Positions 10,569 through 22,273 of a stretch of 33,792 nt of DNA are shown here, piece by piece. Position 1 is the stretch's first letter. Each line of letters starts with the position of its first letter. A program made the position numbers and the translations under genes. The notes beneath the pieces were generated by a model. That model was not told the origin of the DNA. It made no database searches and saw only the letters and a program-made list of their open reading frames with translations. The stretch comes from Flammula alnicola (lineage: Eukaryota; Basidiomycota; Agaricomycetes; Agaricales; Strophariaceae). The DNA lies in the NCBI GenBank assembly GCA_015499995.1, contig JADNRV010000448.1, positions 1 through 33,792 of the forward strand, in the 5' to 3' direction.

Positions 10569-11449
10569 CCATAAATCGCCAACATAATTTGATTTCGCGC
10601 CGCACTACATATGTCATAAGTAACTGCATTTAAATTCTATCCGAGGCTGACACAGGTTACTGAAGACGCACATTGTGTTTTTTCCCTACGAAGTTCATGC
10701 TGATAGCAAGCCACGGCGGTTGCGATCCAGCACAGCTTTCACATCTGCTTATACTTGGGCATGAATTCACTTCAGGTTCGAGGAGATTTGGAAGATGAAG
10801 GTTAAATTTACACGCTGTAAAGAAAGACGCGTCTTTCAAGTCGCATCAATCACGAATTATCCCAGAAACAGCGAAAGACCTTGATGTCGCGTTTCTCCTT
10901 CATCAAAGAGTCTCGCCACCAATAGCGACGGTCCTCGAGTTCTATAGCATTAAAAGCATGTTATGTAGAAGTCAAGTGGCAAGTCCCCTGCGGGCTCCAT
11001 AGAGTCTTCTGAGTTATTCGATGCACTTCTTCAGGCTGAGCTCCTGCGTAAAAGCTATAAGATAAGCAAATTACTGGAATGGAGACTGGTCACGCTATCT
11101 TTACTTCGTGAGTCCGGCGAGGACTTCCGAGGGTCGCCCCCACAAACGACCCTCCCTGGAGCTTCTCCACGGCTTCTCCATGCTGTGGCCCCTGAGTTAT
11201 GCCGTTGCTTAGTTGAAAGCTCCCAATGTCAGCTGTTCCACAATCATTCCAAATGTAGATTCGGCCATAGCCATAACCTCCGATTCGAGGAAAGTACAGA
11301 CGGCTACGGACGGCGCGATATTGTTGCCTGGAACTTGTTACATGCAGGGTGGATGCTATCTATAAACTATAAATCCCTTTCGCCCCTTGCATCCGTATGT
11401 GATTCTCCTCCACCACCCCCTTGCCTCGCCTATTCATACTTTTAACGCG
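10569..11449. other. Intergenic region and promoter of the F-box gene
   Basis: No supported coding sequence. A TATAAAT box (11368-11374) about 75 nt before the start codon of the next gene is the clearest regulatory feature. A second TATAAAC precedes it by a few bases. Confidence 0.5.
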
Positions 11450-12939
11450 ATGAGTTCATATCCAACAACGAATTCAAGTCTCGTGGATCTACCATCCATC
11501 AACGAGGTCTATCGCTTAGCCTACTCGCCTGAACGGTATGGAAAGCGCCCTCTATGGGCCTCTCCTAGCGACCATCTCTTCTTCCGAGCGCGTCTGCGCT
11601 TGATGCCTCATAGGCCATTTTTCTATGAAAACTCAGCACTGCTAGATGACAGCAGCGACGATGAGACGTCCGGGTGCTCGAGTGGTTCAAGAGGACACGA
11701 TGGCGCGCTTGAGAGACTGACAAAGATGCCGGTGGATATTCTTTACGAAGTGAGTGTTCCTTACTTACTAATGGACGATGACACGGAAGCCTTCTTTCTG
11801 TCTACGTGTTCGTTGGTCGTTCGATGTGCCGCATGGCGCGCGCAAGATGGATCGACAGTGTTGACTGCAGTGCTGACATCATTTCTCACAGATATTCAGC
11901 CATCTCCATCCAACTGATGTCCTTAACCTCTCACGGACCACGAAACGACTGCGCAAAATTCTTTACGAACAACACGCTCGTTGGGTATGGCGCTCCGCCC
12001 TCGCGAGCGTACGCGCCCTTCCCTCATGTCCTACCGATATGACCGAGCCACAATACGCCAGTTTGGCATTTGATGATTGGTGTCATGTAAGTTTCGTTCC
12101 TTTCTCAACCCGAGGCGCATTCCACGGTTGCCAAATGAACTTCCCCGGTGCCGGGATAATCATCCCAAGCATCCCATAATGCGCAGAAGGATCGACTTTA
12201 AACTTGAGCTAATTACTGATTCTCCGCATCTCTTGTCACTCGTTTAGTTCTGCCTCGCTCCCGAAGTGGAAGAGATTGCCTGGGTGTGCCGAGTCCGATG
12301 TTGCCACAAATGCATCAAAAAACAGTAAGTTCCGTCCCCGAAATCCCCAAAACCCACATCGGATCATGAGTTGTCCGCTGTCCGACACATCTAACCCCCA
12401 TCGCCTTGATTAGGTTTATATCGGAAGATGAACTCGATCTGTACATTCCAGAGAATGTGTGCATTGAGAAGCCCGACTCCATCTTCCCCTTTATTTTGTT
12501 GCCCCAAAGTCAGTGAAATATTTCGAATTTTTTTCTCACTGTGAACTAATATTAAATTTATGCAGAACGCGTCGCAGGGAGAAATAAACCTTTGTATTTC
12601 TTGCCGAGGGCGCGAGAGTACCTCGAAGAGCTGGAGGAAGTAGAATCCTTGATGGACGATAAGGCCCTCGCAAGATGGAGCTATGAGAAGAAGGAAATAC
12701 AAACTGCGCGTGTCGAGGTATGGAGTTTTTTCCTTTATTTTCATGCCTTTTCTCATTGAACACATTTCTTCGCGCAGCACGCTAATAAGTGCGAATATTG
12801 GAATATACACTGGGCATACCGACGCTCCTCCAAACCCACACCGTCGTACATGTGGGAAATTGCCATCGTGGTGTGGCTCACCATGCTCCTGACGGGGTTA
12901 TGGAAAGAGAAATTCCTGGATATCGTCCGTCGCCTTTGA
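11450..12939 (+). CDS. F-box protein (326 aa)
   Basis: Six exons: 11450-11749, 11892-12086, 12248-12324, 12414-12508, 12566-12717, 12778-12939, all with GT-AG borders. After a disordered acidic N-terminus, residues about 91-125 form an F-box (LTKMPVDILYEIFSHLHP, then TDVLNLSRTTKRLRKIL). The first intron splits this domain right after LYE. A Cys-rich segment follows (VCRVRCCHKC), then a helical stretch ending RVEHANKCEYWNIHWAYRR. This layout is common in agaricomycete F-box proteins, which act as substrate receptors of SCF ubiquitin ligases by binding Skp1. The last exon ends unusually early: the related proteins I know continue with an Arg-rich helix and a Leu-Gly-Tyr/Trp motif, while here a stop follows KFLDIVRRL. 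The 3' end may be truncated or may hide another intron. The substrate cannot be predicted. Confidence 0.82.
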
Positions 12940-13640
12940 ACAAGTTCACCCCCTGTCGGGAGCTCGGGAGGACACTCGGGCTTCGGGCTTGGATCAAGAT
13001 GGGAGATTGTCTTGATCCGCGATCGCTTGCCACATGAGCGCTTAGCCTCTCAGCACCACACCGAGACGAGTTACGGAAGCGCACTCTCGATGTCTTGCCC
13101 ATGCGACCGGGGTCGAGATGCACGTACCCGGTACTCGATGTCAATTCAAAATTGGCATCACGGACGTCGACTCCATTTCCGTTGCTTGCCAATTTGAAAT
13201 ATGACGGTATCACCGACTGCGACGTCACCGAACATCCATTCGGTCGAGAGCTCGGGCTTCCCTCGTCGCAACAGTAGGACTTGCCATTTGGATGTCGTCC
13301 GGAAGGATGGGGCAACTTGAAGGATGAGGTTGATTTGGGGTTGATGAGAATCGGATTGAGATGAGCGTTTGGATCATCGTCACCCTATTTTCGGACTATA
13401 ATTTAGTTTATAATGCATGTACTTTTAATGTCTATGGTATAAGCACGTACGTGTCGTATGGGTGAACTGCAAAGAAACTTGTCGGAAAATGAGAATTGTA
13501 TGGAAGCCTATTTGGTCCTAACGCTGCAGCCAATTAACAACAAGTTTCGTTCTCACGTGTCCTCGGGACATTGTCAACAATTTGAATTTCCGGCAGCCAA
13601 CGTGCAGCGTACTGCGGAACATCGATACCCAAGAAGCAAA
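12940..13640. other. Intergenic region between F-box and kinase genes
   Basis: The first 100-340 nt have open frames on both strands with no recognisable homology. They could be the degraded 3' part of the F-box gene. A 9-bp inverted repeat (GGATCAAGA...TCTTGATCC) lies near 12991-13018. No RNA gene is visible. Confidence 0.45.
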
Positions 13641-15470
13641 ATGGCACTACCACCACAACTATTTCGCGCTTTAGAGAACTTCCGCGACCAGGCGAAGGAT
13701 GCGATATGGGCGTTGTCTTCGTGTCTCTGCCAGCAAACGCCGAAGGTGAAGATCAATGGACGGACGTGTGAGTCTTGAATGGGTTGCTTCGCTGTTTCGT
13801 GTTCGATGGTCTTTTAGGATTTGAAGGGGTGAATTGGATACTGACATAATTGTGCTTTGTAGTTCAGATTATCAAGGTCCTTGGTGAAGGGGGCTTTTCG
13901 TTCGTGTATCTGGCGCAAGATGAACATAGCGGCGTATGCTTTCCGTCAAATGATTCCGTGGCTTTTGGAGTCTAAAGACTTGGTGCTATATAGAGACAAT
14001 TTGCGCTGAAGAAAATACGCTGTCCGACGGGATCGCAGGGCGTAAAAGAGGCTATGAGGGAGGTGGAAGCGTATCGGAGGTTCAAGTGAGTTTCTTCTGC
14101 ATGGTCCAACACGGTAGAGGTGCTGACACCAATGGTCACATAGGCATCCTAATATCATTCGAATATTGGTACGAAATGCAGTCAATAAACCAGTCATTAA
14201 ATGAGTTGCTGAACTGCTTTCAGGATTCCGCCGTTGTGCAAGACCCAGAAGGCGAAGGACAAATTGTGTACCTCTTCCTACCACTCTATAAAGTGAATTT
14301 CCTGAAACTGTACAAACCTTTGATGCTCATATATGGCTTATAGCGCGGAAATCTGCAAGATGTCATCAATGGAAACGTTGTAAACCACCGACATTTCCCT
14401 GAGCAGGAGATGGTGCGCTTGTTCCGCGGCACCTGCCTCGCCGTACGCGCCATGCACGAATATCGTCCAACCACACCACGTTCGGCAGTCGCCGCCAAGA
14501 AGGGAGCTGCCAATGGCTCCGCGAGCAAGACAAAGAAGCAGGCACATGCAGCGGACGACGACGACAATGACGAGAGGTTCCCACAAGCTGAGGGAGATGC
14601 AGAGGGCGGTTACTCCTATGATGGTGCATCAGCCAGTGTGCCGCTGGTGACCAGGCACCCCGTGGAAGAAGAGGGCGATGTTGTATTTGATAGGGACGAG
14701 GAAGTGGAACATGCACAACAAGAAGGCTCGACATTGGCGGTCGTGCCATATGCGCATCGGGATCTGAAACCTGGGTCAGTTCGATTCGTCGCTCATGCTT
14801 CTAGCGCTTTTAATTTACATATTACAATCCAGTAACATTATGATTGCTGATGACGGCAAAACGCCTATTCTGATGGACTTTGGGAGCACGATGCTGGCCA
14901 GAGTCCATATTGAGAATCGGTCACAAGCTCTGCTACAACAGGTCAATGGCTCCCATTTTGTGGCTGACAAGAACTTATACGTTTCGTTTGTTAGGATATT
15001 GCGGCGGAGCAGAGTACGATGGCGTACCGTGCTCCGGAACTGTTCGATGTGAAGACGGGACAAACAATAGACGAGAAAGTTGACATCTGGGTGCGTTACT
15101 CTATTCTGACGTTGGGACATACAGCCCATCCTAACTCTTCTATCTTCCTCCCTGCAGTCACTCGGCTGCACACTGTATGCGCTTGCGTACTCTCATTCAC
15201 CCTTTGAGAACATACAGACAACCGAGCAGGGAGGCTCAATAGCCATGGCCGTGCTGAATGCGCAATATAAGCATCCGCAATCGGCGTATTCGCAAGGACT
15301 GAAAAACCTCATCGATAGCATGTTGAAGGTGAATCCTGCTGAGAGACCGGATATCAACAAGGTGAGTCATGGTTTCTTGTCGCATTTTTTCTTCTCGTTT
15401 TGCGAGTTACTGACTATGATCCAACCAGGTCATCGAAATGACAGACGGAGTCATACGAAGTCTGTCGTGA
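13641..15470 (+). CDS. NAK-family Ser/Thr kinase, Env7/STK16 type (421 aa)
   Basis: Ten exons: 13641-13767, 13863-13933, 13994-14085, 14144-14168, 14224-14292, 14344-14774, 14833-14941, 14995-15090, 15158-15361, 15429-15470. The kinase landmarks are intact: glycine loop LGEGGFSFVYLA, ATP-binding lysine in FALKKI, catalytic loop AHRDLKPGNIM (Asp268), DFG at residue 286, APE in YRAPELF, and DIWSLGC. The FSFVYLA glycine loop and the short activation segment are typical of the NAK group. The best match is STK16 in animals and Env7 in yeast, a membrane-bound kinase at the vacuole or Golgi. Cys28 and Cys30 before the domain could be palmitoylated, as in those orthologues. An acidic, low-complexity insert of about 95 residues (169-263) sits just before the catalytic loop, and similar inserts are known in fungal members. 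Tail to tail with the zinc-finger gene, 252 nt apart. Confidence 0.92.
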
Positions 15471-15722
15471 GGCATATGTTGAATACGTCTCCGCCTCCAC
15501 ATCCTCGCCACTATATCTTACATTATAGTTTCGACGCTCCTTGATTGGGTTTTTTCTTGCTTACGCTTCTATTTTTATTCCACCCTATGGACTTCTATAC
15601 ACTCTTCGAATATAATTCGCACACAGATATTTAAATTTATTCTTGCCCTGGTATGGCAAACAGTAGAGCAGAGGACATCGTCGTCCACAGGCAGTCATGT
15701 CAACGCGCGTCGACAGCAATGA

Positions 15723-16993
15723 TCATGAGACTTCAACCGCTTTCTTTCGTGAAAACTTTACGGCGGTCTTCCCTTTCTTCGACGCAGCCAATGCACGCTC
15801 GCGAGCGTTTTTGGCGCGATCAGACGTCGACCTCACGATATTCTTTACGGATTCTTGAGCTGGTGCCGCAGGAATGTCTTTAGATGCGACGCCGTTTCCC
15901 GAAGGCACAGAGATCGATGTTGCTTCAGCCTCCGATTTCTTCTGCTTTGGTTTCTTTTGCTTTTTCGGAGGGGAAGACTCCATTGTTGCGAATGTCGGGG
16001 TAGGGGTCTTGGCACCCGGTTGGTCAACCTCCTCAAGTTTCCGCTTCTTCTTAGGGGGAGAGGTTGACTTGGGCTTTGTAGAACCCTTCTTGCCCTGTTT
16101 GGCCGCCTGCGCTGACTCTGGTGTGGGTTTCGAGCCTCCGGAGGGAGTGCTTTCCGAATTTGAGCCCGAAGCAGCTGCGAGTGCTTTCTTCTCCGCCTGT
16201 TTCGCTCGTTTTTCCTTCATTGTTTCACGGCGCAGTTTTTGGCGAGCGATATGAGCTTTCTACAAAAGTCGATAGCTGATCAGGAATGCGTATACGAAGA
16301 GAAAAGGATAACGTGCACCTTTTTCTCAGCTCGTTTTGAAGTAGCAGACTCGGATGGGGTCAAGGACAGCTTCGGGTTTTCTTCAGCACTGCGCTTGAGG
16401 ATCTCCCATGCACTTTCGTCCGGGTCAGAATTTGTAGAAAGGGCTTTAAAATGCTTGACGCGTCGTTCATGTGCCTGTAAAAATGCATCGATTTTTTAAA
16501 CAAAAAAGATACGATTAACCAAGGAAAGCTGATAGGCAGGTGAAAGCGTACATGCATTGGAGGTTCGGTGCAGTTGCACCATTTTCACGCTTTTTAGAAG
16601 TTTTCCTGGGCATACGATGCATGCTTTCACTTCAGGGAGGACGGAGACGAGGTACACGGGATCATTTAGCGCCTGGCTCACGGTGACGTTGGGATCTTCT
16701 TCCTCGTCATCTTCATCTTCTTCTGCGCTTTCTTCCCCCTCTTCTGCGCTTTCTTCCCCCTCTTCTTCGTCTGCCTGCTCATCTAAATTCTCTATTCCTT
16801 CCTCTTCTCCCTCCTCCTCGTCATCCTGGGAATCCTCCTCGTCATCCTGGGAATCCTCCTCGTCATCAGAGTCCGAAGCTGACTCTTCTGAGTCTGTGTC
16901 GTGAATGCCTAGGACCTCCTTCATATCTTCATCCAACCCCAATTCTTCCTCTTCCTGCTTCTTTTGGCGGCGTTTTTCTACACGTTTAAACAT
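15723..16993 (-). CDS. Acidic/basic protein with a U1-type zinc finger, probably nucleolar (376 aa)
   Basis: Exons on the minus strand: 16993-16556, 16474-16319, 16259-15723. The N-terminus MFKRVEKRRQ is followed by about 75 mostly Asp/Glu residues (24-100). Next comes a C-x2-C...H-x5-H zinc finger: Cys125 and Cys128 in CIVCPGKLL, His142 in QLHRTSN, His148 in AHERR. The second half is Lys-rich with many KKRK-type runs and Ser/Pro stretches. This acidic-finger-basic architecture fits a ribosome-biogenesis or RNA-binding protein in the nucleolus, but I cannot assign a named orthologue. The first intron must start with GC (GCATGT) to keep the finger intact. The alternative GT donor upstream would delete VQLHRTSN with its histidine. 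The downstream GT donor (GTACGC) leads to a stop codon. Confidence 0.78.
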
Positions 16994-18713
16994 TTTTCTT
17001 GTAAGTTTAGGGAGAAAGAGGTAGAGTTATGGTTGAGTCGGCTGTGTTTTTGTCAGAGCCTGAGCGAGCAGCCAATGCCGAAATGGAAGTAACACTTTTC
17101 AACGGATATCCGGGCCGGGATCCTCACTGCTTAAGTAGGTCGTCGTCAGTAAGAAGGTACACCGTACGTACAGCATGGTAAGCTAAATATCTATATGCCA
17201 TCTCTAGCCATCCCATTGGCCAGCTTTTCATAATTGGGTCTGCAATAAAGGCCTTGGATCGATGGGAATCCGTTGGGTGTGTTGGAAGAGTGTATTCAAA
17301 GTTACGAGTCCGAATGAAATGAGGATTCGTTCTTATAGCGGCCCACCCCAGCTAATTTTGGGCCATGTAACGTTTATGCAGCCGGTAACTTCCGATGTTT
17401 GTTTTAATTAATTTGTAAGCCGCTTATCTCCGAGGGCTATTTTTAGTTACCTCACAGCCGCTGTTCAGATTCAGGCGTTTGGACGATCACTACCTCCCAC
17501 CACCGCCCATACTTATCGACGGCCCATAAGGATCCCCATGTACAACGAGAGGAAAGCCAGCACATCGCTCCTCAGCAATCGCGACCCAACTTGCCAGCCT
17601 TCAGCAATAGCGCGACAGTTTCCGTTGGCCACGTAGTATGGGACGGGAAACAGGAACACATGGGACCCGTGCAGTGGGAGGCCCAGCAGGTAGGTTGCTC
17701 ATTAACCTCGCACTACTTACCCTGTACCCTCCTACACAGTTTCCTGGGCTACGAACCCCCGTGCTTCGCCATTTTGCCGCTCTTTCGACATTGCAAGCAT
17801 CCCGGATGCTACCAGCCCCGACGTATATATATATCGGCGAAGCCAGCCATGCAAAATGCGCCCACACCCCGCCAAACCATTGCTTAACGCCGACCTGGGC
17901 CCATGCGAAGATAAATGCCATCCCAACAGGTGATCCAGATGGGGCCGTCTATGCTTCTCTGTTGATCAGGTTTGGGTTAGAGTGTTCTGAATATAGGATC
18001 ATCGCCCAGGATGGAGGCTTGTACCGGTAGATTTTTTTTGAATATATCTCTCTAAAGCCCAAAAACTTGAAAATGAAATGGCCATTCAAGTTTTGGACCT
18101 TATCGATTAGCAGAAACGTTATGGGCTGGTTTGTCCCCTCGCCCAACTACTTGGCATAACGAAAGCAACAGACACTGTGAAGGGCCGCCCACTCACGCTG
18201 TTCGACGTCAACGACGCACTCATACCGATAAGTGACGCATATATGCTATACCCTCTAGTCCAGGCTTTTAGCCTCCGCATTTTCTTCGGCTGAAGTGCCC
18301 TCCTCCTTGTCGTCAACATTCATCGCATTTAGGATGGCCCTCCTCGTTATTGCAGGTCAACATACATGTGGGTAGTGCCATTCTATGTATGAGCAGTGAG
18401 CAGTGCTCTGAGCAGGAGAAAGGACTCGTATATGCCGTGCGTAAGCAATGGCCCACTTACAAGTGTATTAATCCTCCCTGGTGGCTTCCGAATAGGCTCT
18501 AGGTTTATCCAGAGCTATGAGTATGCATGCTCTCCGCCTTTATGATGTGATGCCAGCCACATTAACATGCGCAGGCCTGCGTGCAGCTCAAGGGGACGAG
18601 ATTGTAGTGACGCAGTCGATCCATACATAGAATAGCATTCAGATTTTTCTGAGTTAGTCCAATATTTTATACTAGGAAGTCGTAAACCCCCCGGAATTTC
18701 GTTGGGGACTGCC
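16994..18713. other. Long intergenic region, possible coding relic
   Basis: Mostly featureless. On the plus strand a frame of about 130 codons (17638-18030) and a second stretch (about 18166-18291) reading TVKGRPLTLFDVNDALIPIS look more protein-like than chance. No start, clean splicing or known domain joins them. They may be the remains of a decayed gene. A TA run lies at about 17823-17833. Confidence 0.35.
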
Positions 18714-20877
18714 CTACTGTGGTATATCATTGCAAGGAACCTTATCCATAATCTTCGTAATCTTCGACCATCGCTCCCGATCTCCCGGAGATTGAAGAAT
18801 TAATTCATATCCACCCATGCTGTCCATACGGTTCCGGACTGCTGTCATAACTTGTCTGGCATGAGGTTCCAGTGACAGCGCCTGGATCTCGCCGGGAGGG
18901 AATGCTCTGAACGCTCTGATGATCTGCCGCGCATAAGCCTTCACCTTTTCCCTGTTTTTCACTTTCTCGATTTCTTCATCGGACCTGTCGGTAGTACTAG
19001 CGGTAGTAGGTAGGTTGCTTTCATACGCAAGCATTATCTCGAACGCGAGTTGCACATGAAGGTCATGCTGAGAATCATTCTCCTCGGTGGATGGATTCGA
19101 CAAAATCTGTTGAATAAGGGTCCAAATATCTTGGTCATATTCCGCCGTCGTTTGGCCTTGGGAAACGAGGTTCTTGATGCAGAGCATAAATTGGGCAACT
19201 AGGTCTGAGGCAAACGAAGTAAATTACAACGAAATTTGATGGCGATTGAGACGCACCTCCAGGCAATCCCCGAGTAGTATTTAACGGCCATCGAATAAAT
19301 GGTAAGGAATCCACGATTCGAACATCGTTTTCGTTCTTGGCCACTCCCTTTTTTAGGCGGGTATTGAGACTGCGGATGACGGATTCGATTTGGTATTGGT
19401 CGAGTTGTGGGAATGCGCGGCTGTTCATCTCGAGGAAGAAAGCAGAAATGACATCGCGGCGCTCGTCCTCTGGGGCGGTGTACGTAGATCCGAGGTAGCT
19501 AATCATTTCTTTGGACAGTAAATGAGATTTCGCCTGGGCGCCAATGCTAGTGATGACTTGTATTGAGGGCGCCAACGTCAAATCCCTGATGCAATGGTAT
19601 ATAGCATATATCATTTCAAGGCTTTGACCGAGATTCTTGTCGATCCAGACCAACCCATGAACGATGTCGCTATTGGCATGGTCGTTGCCTACAGCTTGTG
19701 GCTTGCTTCTCGCCTCCCGCCATCGAATGTCGAAGTCGACCCAGTTTTTGTCGGTGAAGAATGGCTTGTATCTTGAAGAGAGGAAAGGAATGTTATTCAA
19801 GCTGGCTGTTGGGCCGAGCAGCCGTACAGCAACGGTTACGAGACGATGAAGGACCCATGACTGTGCGGACTTGTATGCACACTGCGGCGCGCGCAGGTGC
19901 TTGTCTCTCATAAAAAGGAGTTGGAGAGTGGGAAGCACGGTGGTCGCAACAATAAATAAAATCACGAAACCGGAGATGAGAGTAACGAAGAGTGCGACTA
20001 TGTGGTTTAGATCCCACAAAAGGTCGATGAGACCAGCGAAAAAGAGGACGAGGGAAGAGTGAAGGAGGACAGGAAGCGCCGTAAGGATGTCAGGTACTTT
20101 CCACGTTATCAGGCCTTCGTATCGGATCTGACGCAGTGATATAGCCTCCTTTGGGTCGAGAGGTGTATCGCGCTCGTATTCGCGGAGCCACTGCGTGCAA
20201 AGGACGCCAATAAGCACGGTGGCGAGACTGAGAGCCAGGCTCATAAACCAAAAGATGTTGATTCGAATGTCGGTAATTGAAGGAGAGAATGTTGGCGGAG
20301 AAGGAAGGGGTGCATTGAGAGCTGCAGTATTCTTAGTATTCGCCGCATGGATTTGCGCGAGGATCTGTTCCAGAAGGAAGGTATTTACGTCGTTCGGGTC
20401 TTGTGATAATCTCTGGTAAGATTCAATGACGAAAGCCGTGACGACCGCAGAGAAAAGGCCCGCCTGACAGAACACAGTTAGACAGTAAGAAAAAGAACTG
20501 CCAAAAAATAGCCAAGGAAAAACTTACGAAAATCAGCAAGTTATCAACTTCTTCTCTCCATCCGTCGCACATATCACCGTCAAAGCCCCTGACCTTCTCG
20601 ATGCATGTTTCCCATGGATCGCCGTTTTTAGGAACTGGATACTTGTAGGGAACGCCGGAAAGCCATGGCTCGGTCTGTGTTTGCTCCTAGACGAAATAAT
20701 GAGTGTTACGTATACTTCAAGGGCAGGGAAGAAATGAATGCATACATCGAAATTGTCAATGGTATTCTTTCTTGGTGAACTCCGTTCCGGGCTCGATATC
20801 GATTGTGCCGGAAATTCAACAAAAATGGGTTTATCGTCGTATTGTGGGTAAACTTTGACGATGGTACGACGAGGCAT
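18714..20877 (-). CDS. DUF6535 membrane protein (662 aa)
   Basis: Four exons: 20877-20746, 20686-20528, 20463-19257, 19204-18714. A short polar N-terminus is followed by the hallmark DUF6535 region: WETCIEKVRGFDGDMCDGWREEVDNLLIF, written here in parts as WETCIEKVRGFD and MCDGWREEVDNLL, then AGLFSAVVTAFVIESYQRL. Four hydrophobic segments follow: AGLFSAVVTAFVI, IFWFMSLALSLATVLIGVLC, VLLHSSLVLFFAGLIDLLW, and IVALFVTLISGFVILFIVATTVL. The large C-terminal half has no membrane helix and looks helical and cytosolic. The family is expanded in Agaricomycetes and its function is unknown. An 18-bp dyad (AGCCTCAA, GG, TTGAGGCT) lies at 20947-20964, about 70 nt upstream of the start, and could be a protein-binding site in its promoter. 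Confidence 0.92.
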
Positions 20878-22273
20878 GGTCGTGAAATCGTGAGGAGGAA
20901 AACAGCGATTCGTTGAAGAGAACCTCAGAGCTCTCTATAAACCATCAGCCTCAAGGTTGAGGCTTGGGGTGTAGAATCCGAGGCAATCATTTGGTCGTGC
21001 ATCCCTTCTTCCAGATACGAAGCAAGAAGGGTCCTAGGTGCAGTTCTGCGCGTTTCATTCAAGCTGTCAATGAATCGACAATGTATGACACGGACATGTC
21101 GCTGCGAATATAGCTCGCTCCTCGTGGTGTGAAATTGTAGAGATATTTGGCATCATAATAACCAATAATGTCGTTCGAAAAACCGGAGTCTCGTGTCCTC
21201 CTGTGAAATTCTTGGTCGATCCAGCATTTATCCTTGTTTCACAGAAGTCAACCCCAACAAAGTGCCCGGAAATGACTCGGATCCGCCCCGGGCGTAATGG
21301 TGATATTTTTATTGGTAGAGGGGACATGCCTCCGATGCATGTCCAATCCTAGGCCACAGTTAAAGCAAGCTTCTTCCGTGGCGTACAACAGGCGAGCATG
21401 AGGTAGCACTGGCTGGTTGCAGTGGGTAAGAATGCAAGTGTAATTATCATTGATCAGCGGAGGCTTGCGGAGCATCTTCTGATGGGCGACAACCTGCAAC
21501 AACGAGCATTGGCCACAAGGTGGAACAAGCGCCCAGCTGCTATTAACCATTATAAGCATCCGGCCGGGCTTGATGCCTGAGGCCTGAGGTGGAACTTGAA
21601 GCCAGGTAAGTAGTAGTAGGGAGATAGAGTCGCTGCCGCAACCTGAAGTGATTCGGGATTCCGAGTCAGAGATGCAAACAAGGCTCTCGACTGTAAACTT
21701 AACACGTCAATGGAAGAGAAATCCCTGAGGGTAGTCGCACAGGTAGGACAGTACTAAACAAGTAGTAAATGCTCATTTTGCGCTGACTCGGAATAGAGGA
21801 GGGATCACTTACGTAACATAAAGTACATACAGTAAACCCGTTTTCGTGCCATGAGTCGAGCTAGCTACTTATCAAGGTCGCATAAGTATTTCGGTCTCAG
21901 GGATCGCTCAAATCACGCTGGTTGATTTTACAATCTTTTGCAATGTTGCATTTTGTAATTCTACAAGTTCCTCCTCCAAAATACAAAACAAAACCAAAAC
22001 TGGTTATTATAGCGAAGGTCGAAAGGTTAATGGTAATCAATGCAGGCGTAATGGGTGTCCCGGTGAAAGTCGAAAGAGGAGCCAATGCACGATAAAAAGG
22101 TTGTATGCGTGGTGTTGATAATGATGACAATGATGATGGTCATGATGCTGAATGCCCTGGATCAGGAACGGATAATTAGAGCTGGAAAAGGGAACAGGGA
22201 AGCTGAGAAAAGACTCACAATGATGATAAGAATACGTTACGGTCGTCAATGCGCGATGAGGAATGAAAACATC
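20878..22273. other. Intergenic region between DUF6535 and pheromone genes
   Basis: No supported gene on either strand. An ATG/GAT-rich simple stretch lies at about 22118-22150. On the minus strand, just after the pheromone stop codon, a GTGAGT...TTCCAG pair (about 22219 to 22180) could delimit a 3' untranslated intron. I looked here for further CaaX-ending small frames and found none convincing. Confidence 0.45.

Noticed and set aside
9875..10629. Minus-strand frames of 87 and 124 codons over the hAT-type element
   Set aside because: They overlap the element's ends or run past them, lack known domains, and are best seen as chance frames in a non-autonomous transposon.
15874..16254. Plus-strand 126-codon frame opposite the zinc-finger gene
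   Set aside because: Antisense of a Lys/Ser/Pro-rich coding exon; the minus-strand model has consistent splicing and a zinc finger.
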